Source: Tetraselmis striata (Eukaryota > Chlorophyta > Chlorodendrophyceae > Chlorodendrales > Chlorodendraceae). From it: a DNA stretch of 64,000 bases. A model generated the notes under the pieces. That model was not told the origin of the DNA. It made no database searches and was given only the letters and a program-made list of their open reading frames with translations. The stretch spans positions 124,001 to 188,000 of the forward strand of contig VCJN01001943.1 of assembly GCA_006384855.1 (NCBI GenBank). The letters are read 5' to 3'. Below are positions 43,630 through 55,653 of the stretch, one piece after another. The position numbers and the translations under genes are program-made. Numbering within the stretch: the stretch's first letter is position 1; each line of letters opens with the position of its first letter.

Positions 43630-44569
43630 CACCCCTCCACATAAGTACGGGGTTTAGGAATTCGAACCACGTGCCCATGCGCGGCTAGACGGAGGCTGTG
43701 CACGCGTGCATGGATGTTACTCAGGGTGGTACGGCTGGGGGGAAATGCTGCGATAGCGTGATACACCCGACATTGCCCCGCGGTAGCCGCTGCCGTCAAC
43801 ACTTTCATTCAGGCATATCAAGGCTTCTGGCACTATAGCGCTTCGAAACTGCAGATTGCGCCACTCGTGTGCATAAACAAGCATGGGACACCACTGCCCC
43901 CGTACTCATACCACATCACCCTTGGTATGATAACTATCCACCACGCGCGTACGGCATTGAAATTAGGTCGTTCACGGCATGGACCAAGCCCTGTGTGTCG
44001 ATGACGATGGTTTATGGGCAAAGTCATGGACAAAATGCGGTTGTGATCGCTGCAAACGCAGGCGGGACAGGGTTCTCGCGGCCTCCGTGCCATAGGACAA
44101 AGCTTTTCTATATAGTAGGGCATGGTTGCATGCTCATAGCGCGCCAGCGTGAGCCCAGTGGGACGGCAATGGCGTGCCCCGTAATGCGTCTATGCTGGTG
44201 GGAAAATGTTGTGAAAGGGGGGATCTGGCATGGAGGCCGTGGGCCTCGCTCAAGGGGGGCATGTGCCAAGGGTGAGTGGTCCGTGCAGTAGGAGTACACG
44301 CAATAACAAACTTTCCCCCACGTGTATCAGGTTTTTGAGATCCACTTGGCGTTAAGTTCCACACCAATGTGGTGACCACACGCTGACGCAGATGTCAGAT
44401 TTTGACCTATTTGACCTATTATTTCTAAAAAATCCAAAAGTGCCTAAATAATGATCTCGGAGGGCCGTGCTGCTACTGAGAAAAGTGTTGCCCTGCTCGC
44501 GTAGATTTTGTTGGTAGACTCGGATTCGGCGAACGCGAGAAAGGGGCCTGAAACATATGTGGAGGGGTG
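43630..44569. mobile_element. 940-bp element with 14-bp terminal inverted repeats and TA target duplication
   Basis: The left end CACCCCTCCACATA (43630-43643) and right end TATGTGGAGGGGTG (44556-44569) are exact reverse complements. Each is flanked outside by TA (43628-43629 and 44570-44571). The interior has no recognisable transposase; the plus frame 43869-44291 has no motif. Consistent with a non-autonomous TA-inserting DNA transposon. A similar end (CACCCCTCCACAGAAGT preceded by TA) occurs alone at 61004. Confidence 0.7.
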
Positions 44570-46130
44570 TATATACATACATACATGTACATATCTATAT
44601 ACATATGCATCGGAGCTGGATCACCCTGCTGGGGGCTGTACTAAGCTACTACTGGTCCAGGGCGTACTGCATATCCCCGCCAGGATTTTACATGTACTAT
44701 TCGTATTGGTACCCGTAGTTCTCGTAATGGTACCTGGGTCTGGCTGGCGCGCGGGCGGCGGGCATATGAACGATGTCAAAATCTTACTTTCCGGTTTGTT
44801 TATGACACAATTGTCTCAATTATTGTGCTTTCATACTCACCGGTACTCAAGCCCGATGGACAGTCGCCAGCAGCTTGGTGAAGTGCAAGTGCAGAGGTCA
44901 AATCATACGACTACAACTACATCACACTGCGTGAGATAATGCCGTGAGGGCTGGTGCGCGCAATCCTTATTCATACGGCAGCACGGACTCCTGATGGCAC
45001 GGGGATACAGCTGTGTCGACGGTGATGTGGAGCCATTTTTTCAAGCGCCGTCCCTGCTGAATGTTTTCTTGTCGCTGCCAAATGTATCCCAGTACTTATC
45101 TTGCAGCGCACCAGCAGGCAGCGACAGCTATTGGCATGGCGGCACTTTGGCACTGCCCAAATGAGGCACATCGGCGGCTTCAGTCCGCACATGGCGCTTC
45201 CCTGTGGATTTACTGGTGGATGCAACAAGCATCGCGAAACACAGCATCGCCCGGCAGCAGCGAAGCCATGAAAGCACGGCACACCAGGATGTCCAGACTT
45301 GAGGGCCTATTTCATCGTTGGAATGAATACGAGTATACATGCGGGAACTACCATACATCCCGGGTGTTAGAGCTCGCAGCATTTCTATTGACGGCAACTG
45401 CGGCTGCTAAGGGCTACTGGACCGGCAACAGGGCGCCAGCGCGCGGCGGCCTAGTCGGCGCCTGTCATCTACATACGCGCGGCAATAGTGCGGCCCGGGG
45501 AGGGGAAGGGGGGGGGGGAGTCTATTGAGCTGATGATCAGAGCTGTGACGGCGAGTGCCCTCTGCGCCCCTGACCTCATGCATTTCTGCATCTAAATGAT
45601 ACTCGAGGACATGCGCTGTGCCTCCCGTCGGACGGGCGGCGCGCCATCGCTCCCTGCGCTCCACCGCCGTGCATCTTGATCGGCGGTGTGCTCCAGGCTT
45701 ACTATCGCCTCAGGGCACAACCGAAGCGGCCGGCCACACAGAAGTAAGCTCCGCACCGCACCGCCATGAAGACTGGTCCAAGGTGGCTGCGCCGCTGCGG
45801 CGGGTGATTGAGGCCCGCTAGCGGCAAGACCTGGCCCCGGCGCCCGCCCCATGCCGCGCGCCTAAGCACGGACGGCCGTGCTTCAGCTGTGCTTGCCTGC
45901 ACCGGCCTCACTCACCTGCATGCGCAGAGGGGGAGGGGGGCGCACAGTGGGTCAATCGACACTGCGGGAATGAGAATGAATTACAGCCCGTGACCGGGTC
46001 GAATGGCGCCGGGACACCCGGCGTAGTCATGAGTATGTGCACTACCGGCCCCTCCGCCCTGTTGAGCCGCTGTCTAGTGGCGGGATCGCGGGGGCAGCGG
46101 CGCTCCGACTACAACAGGGCACCGCGGCTC
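44570..46130. other. Intergenic region downstream of the calcium-dependent kinase
   Basis: The plus-strand frame 45061-45528 is open for 155 codons without a recognisable domain. Nothing else stands out. Left unassigned. Confidence 0.4.
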
Positions 46131-48580
46131 CTAAACCAGCCGCGCCTGCGCGGGCTTAAGGTTTATTCCAGGCGACTGAAACCGGCGGCGACTGTAACCC
46201 GAGCCTAGGGCAAGTCGCCCCGGTCGATGGACACCGTCCCCACCGAGCACTCCCCTGCCCAGGCTTTGGTCACTGCACGGGAGGTCGACCGATACCGAGG
46301 AGCTGTAGTCCGGGTCGTGGTACAGCCGGTCGTCATACTGCTGCAGCGCGTCCTCCCCGTAGCTGTCCATGAGAATGGCCACAAACTCCGACTTGTCCAG
46401 CTTGCCGTGGTGTGTCGTGTCGATCTCGCGCATCATGCGCTTGGCCTGCCGCGGCACGGAGCGAGTCAGCGGCCGGCCCGCGCCCGCCTCTCAGCCACGG
46501 CGGCAGGGGAGAGACCGTACAAGGGTGCCCCGCCGCACCTCGGCCTCCCTCAAGTCCTCGCCCGCGCGGTCCAGAAAGGAGGGCAGCAGCGGCATGAGCT
46601 CCACCGAGGACAGGTAGCCCGACTTGTCCTTGTCCAGCTTGGAGAACACGGTGTCCACCGCCATGCCAAACGCTGCATCGGTGTGCAGCGTGTCCCAGTC
46701 TATCAGCGCCGTCACGACCTCCCCGAACTCCAGCTCGCCGTCCATGTTCATGTCCATGCGGCTCATCAGCTGCTGCACCTCGTCGTTCGTGACCATGTAG
46801 CCCTGCTCCCGCAGCCCCACCTGCCCAGCCGCCAGCCAGGGACACCCAGCGCTCAGCCAGCCAGCGAAGGCCGGGGCGATCATCAAGGCGGCGCCGCACA
46901 GGGGCGCAGAGCGCGCACCGAGAGTTCCTCCATGGACAGCGCCCCCGAGCCGTCCAGGTCGATGCTGTCGAACACCATTTTCAGCTCCGCTGCAGAAGAA
47001 AGGAAGGGCCCCGAGGGAATGGGGGAAGGGGGGGGGGTTAGGCCGCCGCACAAGCGAGGTGGCACTGCACTTGCTTGGACAGAGGAGGGGGACTGTGGGG
47101 GGGCCCCACCCAGCGACGAGTCCCCGTTTCTGATAATCTCCTCCGCCACCTTGAGCAGCACCATCTGCTTCATGCGGCCGTACGTGGCGAAGCGCTGCAG
47201 GCGCTGCAGCACGCTGCCCTGCAGCGGGATGTCCGTGTGCTCGTCCAGCTCCTTGATCCAGGGGTGCTGCAGCGCCTCGGCCGCGCTGAGCCGCTGGTTG
47301 GGGTCGCGGATGAGCAGCTTGCGCAGCAGGTCCAGCGCCAGGGCGCTCATCTGCGCCCTCAGCTCCGGCGTGTCCAGGTCCAGCTTGTCCACCAGAATGC
47401 TCTTCCACACCTCCTGCAGCGTCTTCTGCCGGATGTTGTCCCAGAAGGGGAAGGTGCCCGTCAGCAGCTGGTACATCAGCATGCCCGTGCTCCACAGGTC
47501 GCACTTCTCGTTGTAGTCCTGCATGATGACCTCCGGCGCCTGGCATGTTGCGCGGGGCCGGCGGCGCAGGCGCAGCAGCAATGCTCAGCCTCGGAGGCAG
47601 CTGGCATGTCCCCCCCCCCCCCCCCCCCCCCCCTATTCGGGCGCATACCCACAAAACGGGGTTTCCCAGGGGTTTCCAAACGGGTCAGCCACAGGGCGCC
47701 GCCGAATACTCCGTCGAACTAAGCCAGGTGGCTCGTGTGGCCCCGTGAGCCCGCACGCCTCTTGCCGCCATGCCTGGAGATCGCCGCGCAAGGCACCCGC
47801 TGTCCCAACTATGCATGCGGAGCCCCCCCCCCCCCCCGCCCTCTCCTGCTTCCCTCGCGCGCTTTGCTGGATCCGTGTGGGACCGCCGCCGCTCACCATG
47901 TAGGCGGGCGTCCCGCTGCGCGACTTGAGGTTCCCCTCCTGTGGCCAGTGGCGGATGGACAGCCCAAAGTCGGTCGCCTTGAGCGGGCTGTTCAGCGCCT
48001 TGTCCAGGAACAGAAAGTTGTCGGGCTTGACGTCGCGGAAGATGATCCCCTTGGCGTGGCACTGCGCGAGGAAGCGGAGGACGGAGCGGATCTGGCGCGC
48101 CACCTCCTGCTCGCTGCGCACAATCTCCCCGCTCTCAAAGCGGTCCAGCAGCGGCCCGCCCGTGCAGAGCTCCATCACCATGTGCACGTAGTGCTTGTCC
48201 TCAAACACGTCCTAGGCAGAGGATCGAAAGGGCGGCACGGAGGTGAGGGGCCAGCGCTACCAGCAGCCCCCCTCCAACGCTGCCCCCCCGGCGCCTGCAA
48301 GCCCCACAGGGCTCGGGACCGCGCACCTTGAGGAACACCGCGTTCAGGCTCGCGCCGACCTGCATCATCGCCTCCACCTCCGTCTGGATCTTGAGCAGGT
48401 AGCGCGGCGTGGGCTTCCCCTTCTTCGGCGTCTTTGGCACCGACTTCACAGCGTATTCGTGGTGCGTCTGGTGCTCGACCGCCTTGCGCACCACGCCGAA
48501 GCTGCCCGCGCCGACCACGTCCTTGATGGTGTAGCTAGGCGGCGGCGACAGCAAGGGTGGTGGCAATAAGATAACGGAGG

Positions 48581-48623
<43 letters not shown>

Positions 48624-49159
48624 GGGGGGGGGGGGGGGGGGGCAGGCGAGCCCATAAGCCGCCCTGCGCGCCCAGCGAGGCTACTCACAAGTCGGTCACG
48701 TGGCGCGGGAAGCCGAAAACGTTCCGCAGCTGTTCCGAGGTGAGCTCCTGGCATGGCGGCGACAGGCGCGTGAGCTCACGGGGCAAAAGCGCACATGGTA
48801 GGCCAGTAAGGGTGAGGATAGGGGAGCGGCTGCTCTGCTGGTGCGCACCTGGGTGAGGGGCAGCGAGAGGACGCCGTCCTCCTCCGAGGCGTAGTCCACG
48901 GCGCCGGGCGCCGCCGCACGCGAGGGCGTGCCGCGGCCGGCCAGCAGGCCGTGGTGCTCCTCGACCGTCTGGGAGAACACGCGTGGCGAGGAGGTCGACG
49001 CGCGCGGCCGCCGCGCCGACGGAGGCGCCGACGGTCCGCGCCGAGACGGCGCCGGGCCGGCATGCTGCGCTCAGGCAGGAGGGGACCAGGGTCGTCGGGC
49101 ACGCACTGTCAGAGCAGTCCGGCGGCAGGGAGCCCAGCCTGCCTTGTTGTTTCGGGGTG

Positions 49160-49196
<37 letters not shown>

Positions 49197-49476
49197 TGCT
49201 GAGCCGAAAACCCCACGCCTGGGAATTCGGAGCAGGGGCCAATGCGTCCTGCCATTGACTTGCGCAAGAGTACCAGCGACTACAGCGCCTTCTTTGTAAA
49301 TTGACATTTCACTACTTCTTCACTGGGCGGATGGGGTCTTGCAGGGGTGTCTTTACCTTGACATGCGCGGCCGGCGGCGGCGGCGCCCGTGACCGTGACG
49401 GCCTGTTGGCGAAGCCCACGCGCGCGGTGTGGTCAAGCGCCGTCGCCGCGCCTGCGAATCTCGCCCAGATAGCCAT
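46131..49476 (-). CDS. Calcium-dependent protein kinase (CDPK) with four EF-hands
   Basis: Ser/Thr kinase fused to a calmodulin-like domain; Ca2+ binding relieves autoinhibition. Exons 49476-49357, 49064-48849, 48747-48689, 48534-48327, 48211-47897, 47539-47110, 46989-46919, 46820-46539, 46445-46131 join in phase to 671 aa. Start MAIWARFAGAATALDHTARV; no N-myristoylation glycine. Kinase motifs are GAGSFG (about 141), YAVK, FRDVKPDN (about 259-266, the usual His of HRD replaced by Phe), TDFG and APEV. After a junction come EF-hand loops DLDGSGALSMEE, DMNMDGELEFGE, DKDKSGYLSSVE and DTTHHGKLDKSE; the last lacks acidic residues at loop positions 3 and 5. A 60-residue tail follows. Opposite strand to its large neighbours. 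Confidence 0.95.
47662..47722. repeat. Short dispersed repeat R3, copy 2 (in a CDPK intron)
   Basis: GGTTTCCCAGGGGTTTCCAA, ACGGGTCAGCCAC and CCGAATACTCCGTCG match 9247-9310. It sits between exons 47897-48211 and 47110-47539, next to a 23-base C run. Confidence 0.65.
48581..48622. repeat. (TG)n microsatellite followed by a G run
   Basis: About 20 TG units followed by 18 or so G, in a CDPK intron. Confidence 0.95.
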
Positions 49477-49754
49477 GGCCGGCCTGGGACTGCTTGGTGG
49501 CGAAAGCGGCTGTCTCCGGTCAGTGGGGTGACTTGAATACGTGTGCAGGGATGGGGGGGGGGGGGGGGGGGGGGGGGGGGGGCGGGGCGCTATTCAGGGT
49601 CCGTCGGCTCACCGCGCGCGGCGATAAAGAAGACCGGGAGACACGTAGCCTGCGAAGAAAACGCTGAAAGGGCATGCGCTGGGCGCGGAGTTCTACTTTT
49701 TGGTTACAGTCGCGGAGTTGCAGACGCGATGAGGGTATGAGGATTAGGGCTTTC

Positions 49755-49845
49755 CGTAACTGGATTGCTGCCTAAACGGCCGTCGTAGAGACGCTGCAAG
49801 GGTTTCACTGGTGCCAGTCCTGTCCCGGGGGCGGGGGAAAAAAAT
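49755..49845. repeat. Dispersed repeat R2, copy 2
   Basis: TTTCCGTAACTGGATTGCTG, AGACGCTGCAAGGGTTTCAC and GTCCCGGGGGCGGGGG. Very close to 51289-51380. The two bracket the foldback region as direct repeats. Confidence 0.8.
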
Positions 49846-50115
49846 GACGACTAGTGCCGGTACCCGTACCTGTACTTGTAGCGACGCGAGCGGCTATATA
49901 TATCGCATACCAGGTGAGCGGCTATATATTTCTGCGTGAGGAGCGGAAGGGGGCGCTCACGGACGTGTTCGTCGTGCTGGAAGTTCGCTCGCGTGACGTC
50001 ACCTCATATCGTCGACCCCATATGAGGGAAAATAAAAGAGGGAATAAAGGAGGGAATAATAAGGCCGCACTTCAGTTTGACTCGCAGTTAATTCGTCAGT
50101 TGCTTCTGTCTTATT

Positions 50116-51007
50116 CCCCTACCTCTTGGGTTGAGCGGAGGAAAAGGAGAGCCGCGTCCGAAATATCCTGGAATACGAGAGAATCGATACCGGTCGCAAT
50201 ACGGTTTTATCACGGATTTTTAGGCGTCCGTCCGTCCGTCCTCCTGTGCTGCGTCTTCGCGTATGAACCGTCATACGTTCGATCTGTGCTCGTTTGATTT
50301 CTAGGCACACCTCCGAAGACGGCAAGATTCTGAATGGATGCGCGTGTATTCTAGCTCAGGCACGTCATGTATTCGTCTAAAACGCCAAAATAACGCGGTA
50401 CCGCAGCGCGTTTTTATTGCTGAATCAGCAGCAAGCGAGACGCGCCCTCTCTGTTTATACAGTGGTCCGAGGATATGCTATAACATGGTGCTGTAAAAAG
50501 GGGTCGCCGCGGTGCGGGGGCAGTCCGCCGACCCGGGGCCCGGCGTCCGTCGACGGACGGGCGACGGTCGAACGGCGGCGTCCGGCGTCCGGTGCTCGTA
50601 CAGGCGGCGGGCGTGGCGATTCGCGGCGTGCCCGCCCCGTAGACCTGACGACCGGCCCGACCTGCGCGGCCTCGTGCGGGATGCGGGCCGCCTGTAGGCG
50701 GCTTGTACTGTATTGCTGATCTTGTAGTGCTGCTTTTTTTTTTTTTTTTTGGGTAATACAATTTTTAGCGGTGGGTTGGGTACCGGCCTTTTTGTAATGC
50801 ACACCAGTAGTCGGCGGCCCGCTTTTACGCGGCTTGCAGATTTTTAAATCTGTTTTACAAAATAATACGTCTCTTTTGAAAAATAAATTACTGACAAATC
50901 TAACGCTAATTTTTATTACCCGGAAACAACAGTATTACAAGATCAACACTCCAAGCCGGCTAAAAGCGGCCCGCATCCCGCACCACGCTCAACCCAAGAG
51001 GTAGGGG
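50116..51007. repeat. Foldback element: nested inverted repeats
   Basis: An exact 22-base inverted pair (50116-50137, CCCCTACCTCTTGGGTTGAG core, and 50986-51007) and an exact 18-base pair (GTGCGGGATGCGGGCCGC at 50674-50691; its complement at 50966-50983). The right arms are adjacent (2-base gap) while the left arms are 536 bases apart. The inner pair extends imperfectly through TGATCTTGTA (50717 region) towards an AT-rich loop. Confidence 0.75.
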
Positions 51008-51288
51008 CACCTCCACAAATCCCCGGCGCGAAGCGCCGCTTAGTGTACATGGTATCCCCATAATCCTTACGCAGAGCCGCAGCAGGAGTCGTCAAATAAA
51101 AAAAGTTCATACGGATACTGATTTGCTCGTACGAATCGCTACAACCCGCAGGTTCGGGTGGCGGTTTACTGCTACCAGTTGGGGTTCCCTCTTATTCCCT
51201 TGCCTACTTGGCACGCGCGGATACATACCGCAACGGAGTAACGCCTAACTACGGAGTAACGGAGTAGCGGAGCGTCGCCTACCCAGAG

Positions 51289-51380
51289 CTTTTTCCGTAA
51301 CTGGATCGCTCCCTAGACGGCGCCGCCGTTGAGACGTTGCAAGAGTTTCATTGTTGCCAATCATATCCCCGGGGGCGGGA
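51289..51380. repeat. Dispersed repeat R2, copy 3
   Basis: TTTTTCCGTAACTGGATCGC, GAGACGTTGCAAGAGTTTCA and CCCCGGGGGCGGGAAAAAC. On the minus strand copies 1 and 2 read as similar peptides (TGLEHVKPVQR; TGLAPVKPLQR), so the repeat may derive from coding sequence. Confidence 0.8.
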
Positions 51381-51582
51381 AAAACATAGGCGCGGTATGG
51401 CACCCGTATGGTGCTAGTATGTTCACGTGGTGTGGCCGTTCCGCCCGAGGAGCTGCATCGACCCAACAGCACCTTGGCAATTTCATCGTCCGGCGGAAGT
51501 TGTACACCCGTACGGAACCACCGCCCGGGCGCGGTTCCCGACGCAGCTATCCCGGGTAGCGCTGCTCCCGCATGCTGCTTCG

Positions 51583-52045
51583 TCATGTGCTTAAAATCAC
51601 CAATGGGGCTTGTCTGTCTCCATCTTCCTTGGTCGCGCCGCGACAGAGCTCGTGTCTACGTAACATGCAAGGTCTCGGTATAGTACAAGCCCCTCGGAAG
51701 TGATGCCCCGCGCCCAGCTCGAAGAATGTCTCGTTGGCCGGGAAGCGGTCGACGATCCTCCAGAGGGTATGGTGCGCCGGCTCATCCTCGAAGCCGACAA
51801 CCAATGTCCCACACGAACAACCGTTCGATTGATTCGAGGGGGGCGCTCTTCAGGCCTCGCGACAGAAGAACCCCCATGCCGCCGGCCCTGCCGCCCTGGG
51901 CTCGCCAAGGAACCGTTATTTCCAGGCCGGAAGTATTCATGCATGCTCCGGTGGGACCTGCGGCTTCAATAACGCGCTTCTCCGCGCCACAACCGGGCAG
52001 CCCAGCCTCGCAGCCCCATGCACGTAGATGGATGGTCGGCGCCAA
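51583..52045 (-). pseudogene. Frameshifted ORF pair, unrecognised
   Basis: On the minus strand, 52045-51782 reads GLEITVPWRAQGGRAG, then LESIERLFVWDIG. A one-base shift near 51800 would continue as LVVGFEDEPAHHTLWRIVDR and NETFFELGAGHHF to about 51590. The two halves look like one former protein. No family recognised. Confidence 0.3.
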
Positions 52046-52099
52046 TTACTCACCACTGTATGCCGCCTCCATGCTGCCACCCACGCAGTCGGCCAACGC

Positions 52100-53065
52100 C
52101 ATGAGGCCTCCACTACACGCAGTTGGTCGGCACCATCAAGCCGCCGCCGTTGAACCGTGTGATGAGTTCGCTTCCGCGGTTTGGGCACGCAGCAAGTCGG
52201 CGCCATCGGGCCGCCAGCACTGGACCATGTGCTCCGGTCGCCTCCGCGGCCCGGAAAGCAACTTGTCGGCGCCAACGGGCCGCCACTGCACCCGACGATC
52301 GCCTCCGCAGCTGGTCATGTTTGCCTCATGTTTGCACCATCATGCCGCCACTGCACCACTGCGTGCCGTGATCGCCTCAGCGGCCCCGGCACGCAGCTGG
52401 TCCGCTCTGCGCCAACAAACCGTGACTGCAACGTGTGCCCCGTTCGCCTCCGCAGCCCGGGCACGCGGCTGGTCGGCACCATCATGCCGCCACTGTACCC
52501 TGCGCCCCCGGTCGCTTCTTCGGCACGGGTACGCGGCTGGTCCGCGCCATCATGCCGCCACTGCACCCAGTGCCGTTGTCGCCTCCGCGGCCCGGGCACC
52601 TACGCAACATGTCTGCGTTATCATGCCGCCACTGCATCACTTAGTGCCGTGGTCGCCTCCGCGGCCCGGGGACGCAACTGGTCCGCTCGGCACCAACGAG
52701 CCGTGACTGCACCGTGTGCCCCGGTCACCTCGGCAACACAGGCACGCGATTTGTTGGCACAAGCAGGCCGCCACTGCACTCTGCATCCCCGGTCGGCTTC
52801 GCTTGCCGGGCACGCAGCTGGTCGGCGTCATCATGCCCTCACCGCACATTGTGCCCGGCCGCTTTCGCAGCCGGGCATCTAGCTGGTCCGCGCCACCATC
52901 AGCAGGCCGCCACTGCACCCACGCATCTGAACGGCGCCAACGGGCCGCCATTGCACGATCGAGGTGCCATGGTTGCCTACGCATCCTGACACGCAGCTTG
53001 TCGGCTCCGACGAGCCGCCGATGCACGTTGTGCCCCGGTTGCTTCGTCGCAGCGTGGGCACGCAC
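52100..53065. repeat. Degenerate satellite, about 65-72 bp units
   Basis: A dozen or more related units share GTCGCCTCCGCGGCCCGGGC, ACGCAGCTGGTCGGC, CATCATGCCGCCACTGCAC. Unit length drifts by small indels, and divergence is high compared with the 30-bp minisatellite. Long Pro/Ser/Arg-rich frames on both strands are by-products. Confidence 0.85.
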
Positions 53066-53562
53066 CTATTCGGTGCCAACGGGCTGTCGTTGCACGCTTC
53101 ATTGGCTCGTCGCGCTGCGCCTGCTACGGCCTCACCATATTGCGCGGCGGAGCTGGCTAGCTATAGCGTCCGCTCCCCCCGCCCGGAGTTTGCTCCAGCG
53201 CTGCACTCTATCGGCCACGGCCAGCAAGCAACAAGGCCGCTCGGGCGTCGCGCTGCTGAGATCAGCCCCCGCATTAAGCTGCTGCCAGCGGTGTCCCCGG
53301 ACGTCCTCGGGGTTCGGAGGTGGAGGAAAACACCCCCCCCCCCCCTGCTTATGCACCGCTACCCGTATGCTCTACGATCTTGTGCAACACACCAATGCCG
53401 GATCGCCCGACGCGCGGCAGCCACCTGCCCACGTTCCTGGCCGAGGCCACCGGCCGAGGGTGGCTTCCTGGTCCTCGTGCACGGTTATTGGATTTATTAC
53501 ATCCGCCACCGTGCAAGGTTATAGTGCCGAGTATTGTAACGCCCCCATACCGGGCAGGTTCG

Positions 53563-53706
53563 CACCGAATAATACGATTTTATTTCGAACATTCCTCTCG
53601 AGTAGGCTGACCCCTACCAAGTCGTACATAACCTCCTCCCCGCCAAGACGCGGATCTCGGAGAGGCGCCGACGCGAGATCGAGGTCGTAAAAGAATCAAT
53701 TCTTAA
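53563..53706. repeat. Dispersed repeat R4, copy 2
   Basis: ACGATTTTATTTCGAACATT, CTCGAGTAGGCTGACCCC and CGGATCTCGGAGAGGCG correspond to 9405-9545 in the same order and orientation. Confidence 0.75.
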
Positions 53707-55653
53707 TTTTTTGTTTCTCCGACACTTCCTACTTCAACGCCGTTGTCAAAAGGACACCGACAATCTGCAACTGCCCGCCGGGAGGCAGCTCTACCATCGG
53801 GGGTGCTCGACATCTCGTGGTGACCGTAACTACGCTTGTTCGACTCCGAATTGGGAATCTCGGCGGCCGTCGTTGGTGCAGCAGCGGCGGCCGCCTTGTT
53901 GTTTGTTACCCTTGTCATCCCGACAATACTGGCATCGTTACGGGCCGGCGTAGACTTTCAGAGCCTTTACGCCGGCCAACCCGTTCCCGAGTTTACAACA
54001 TCTCACATTTGTTGACAACACGAGCTGCCCGCCGGGGAGCAGCTCCGCCACTTTACGCGAACTGTGCATTTCATGACGTCATCGTAAGTATGCAGCGTGT
54101 GAGGTGGCCGGCAGCCGTCGCTGGTGCATAGCCGTACGTCGGCGGCCGCCTCGCCACACTCTGCGATGCGAGACCCGAGCCGGCAGGTTACCGAGTCGGC
54201 GGATCTTCTGCGACGTCGCCGGCAGCCGCGCGCCCATAACATACATATCAGAATACATACGAAACGGCACGGCCACACCGGGTCCTATGTGCCGGCGCCC
54301 CGATGCGTTATGCGTTTGAGGTGCCCGCCCTCGTGGCAGGCGGCGAGACGACCGCCGCTGGTGATGGCAGCGGCCGTACACCGCCGTCATCGAGCGGGGT
54401 CACGTGTCCACCCTTCGCAATGTACACCGCCGGTACATGTGCAATGATACTACCGTTGCGTCGCGTACTACGTCGTACTAACCGCGTCCTTTACCTCGTT
54501 GTACACGGCGCGCGCGCCTACGCTCGCGGCTTGTACTCGTCCTACCTGTGCCACTCCGCTGGGCACTCGTCGCCAACCTGCCCTCTCATGCTGGCCTACA
54601 ATTCCGGTTCATGTCGCGCGCCGCCACGGCGCGCGGCAATTGCTGCATGGCGCCATCAAGGAACGACGCGTTGATTCCGCGACACGTCCGGCCTATGTCG
54701 CGCCGACGTTCGCGCCACCTACATCTCCCATCCGCGTGCGTTCTGCGCCTGCGCCTCGATCGAGGCTCCTAAACCTCTCCGCGCGAGACCTTTCTTCAAT
54801 GAACTCAAGACATCTTCTGCCTTCGTTTGGTCGGTGTACCTGCCGACTGCCGCCCATGCTCGCAGTCGTGAACGAACCGCGTGTATCTGACAAAACCAGA
54901 CTCGACTGCATGTTTGAAATGATCTTAACATGTTTGTGGGGTTTCCCAACAATTTGAGTGTCCTAGTGCAAACACGGTGTACGGTCCGTTGGTGGTTTCA
55001 ACCGTTTCAGTTCCCGGTATCATCAGCTAAGTACGGGTCGCCCCATCGCCCGCGAGCCCTGCGCTCCCGGCCGGGATGCTACCCTACTTAGGACAACCAC
55101 AATCACCTCGCCTGCCATCTTCCAGCTCGCTGCCTTCGGCTCGCCTCCCGTTTTCCGTTTCCGCCTTGCAGACTCCTCCTCTGGCTAAGCCCCCCCCCCC
55201 CCCCCCCCCCCCCCCCGCCTTTCAATGAGCCTTCCTAGCCATAAAATGGCGCTTCTTCTTTGTACATCAGACTCCGCATCTTTTTTGGCAAAACCAGACT
55301 CGATTGCACATTATTTGAAAAATCGCGTCGGAATCATGATATATTGCCAGGCTGGCGGCCGGTACGACGATGGCTGATGACGAGATGTGATGCATGCCCT
55401 ATCATGAGGTCGGTTATACGGGCTGAGCTGACCGGATGCTGCCCAGCGGGTGCTGACGTGCTGACGCCACTGTACGGATGATCGCGCCGCTTTATCTGTT
55501 GTAGTGGGGGACGTGAGACATCCGTCCCGACACCCTGCTGTTGATGCTGCTGCATCTGCCGCTGCGCCCGCGCTGTGGCGTCCGCCCCGTAAGCTTAGTC
55601 GCACCTCTCTGACATCCTCACTAAAATCTGACCGGTACCGAGGCTCCCGGCAC
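53707..55653. other. Intergenic region upstream of the transporter gene
   Basis: No gene recognised. Small inverted echoes of GCCCGCCGGGAGGCAGCTC (53774; 54029 as GCCCGCCGGGGAGCAGCTC) suggest another repeat family. A C run lies at 55190-55216. Confidence 0.45.

Noticed and set aside
46227-47516. Plus-strand 429-codon ORF
   Set aside because: Antisense shadow of the CDPK exons; no domain.
52637-53690. Long ORFs across 51.7-53.7 kb on both strands
   Set aside because: They follow the degenerate satellite and are rich in Arg/Pro/Ser without domains.
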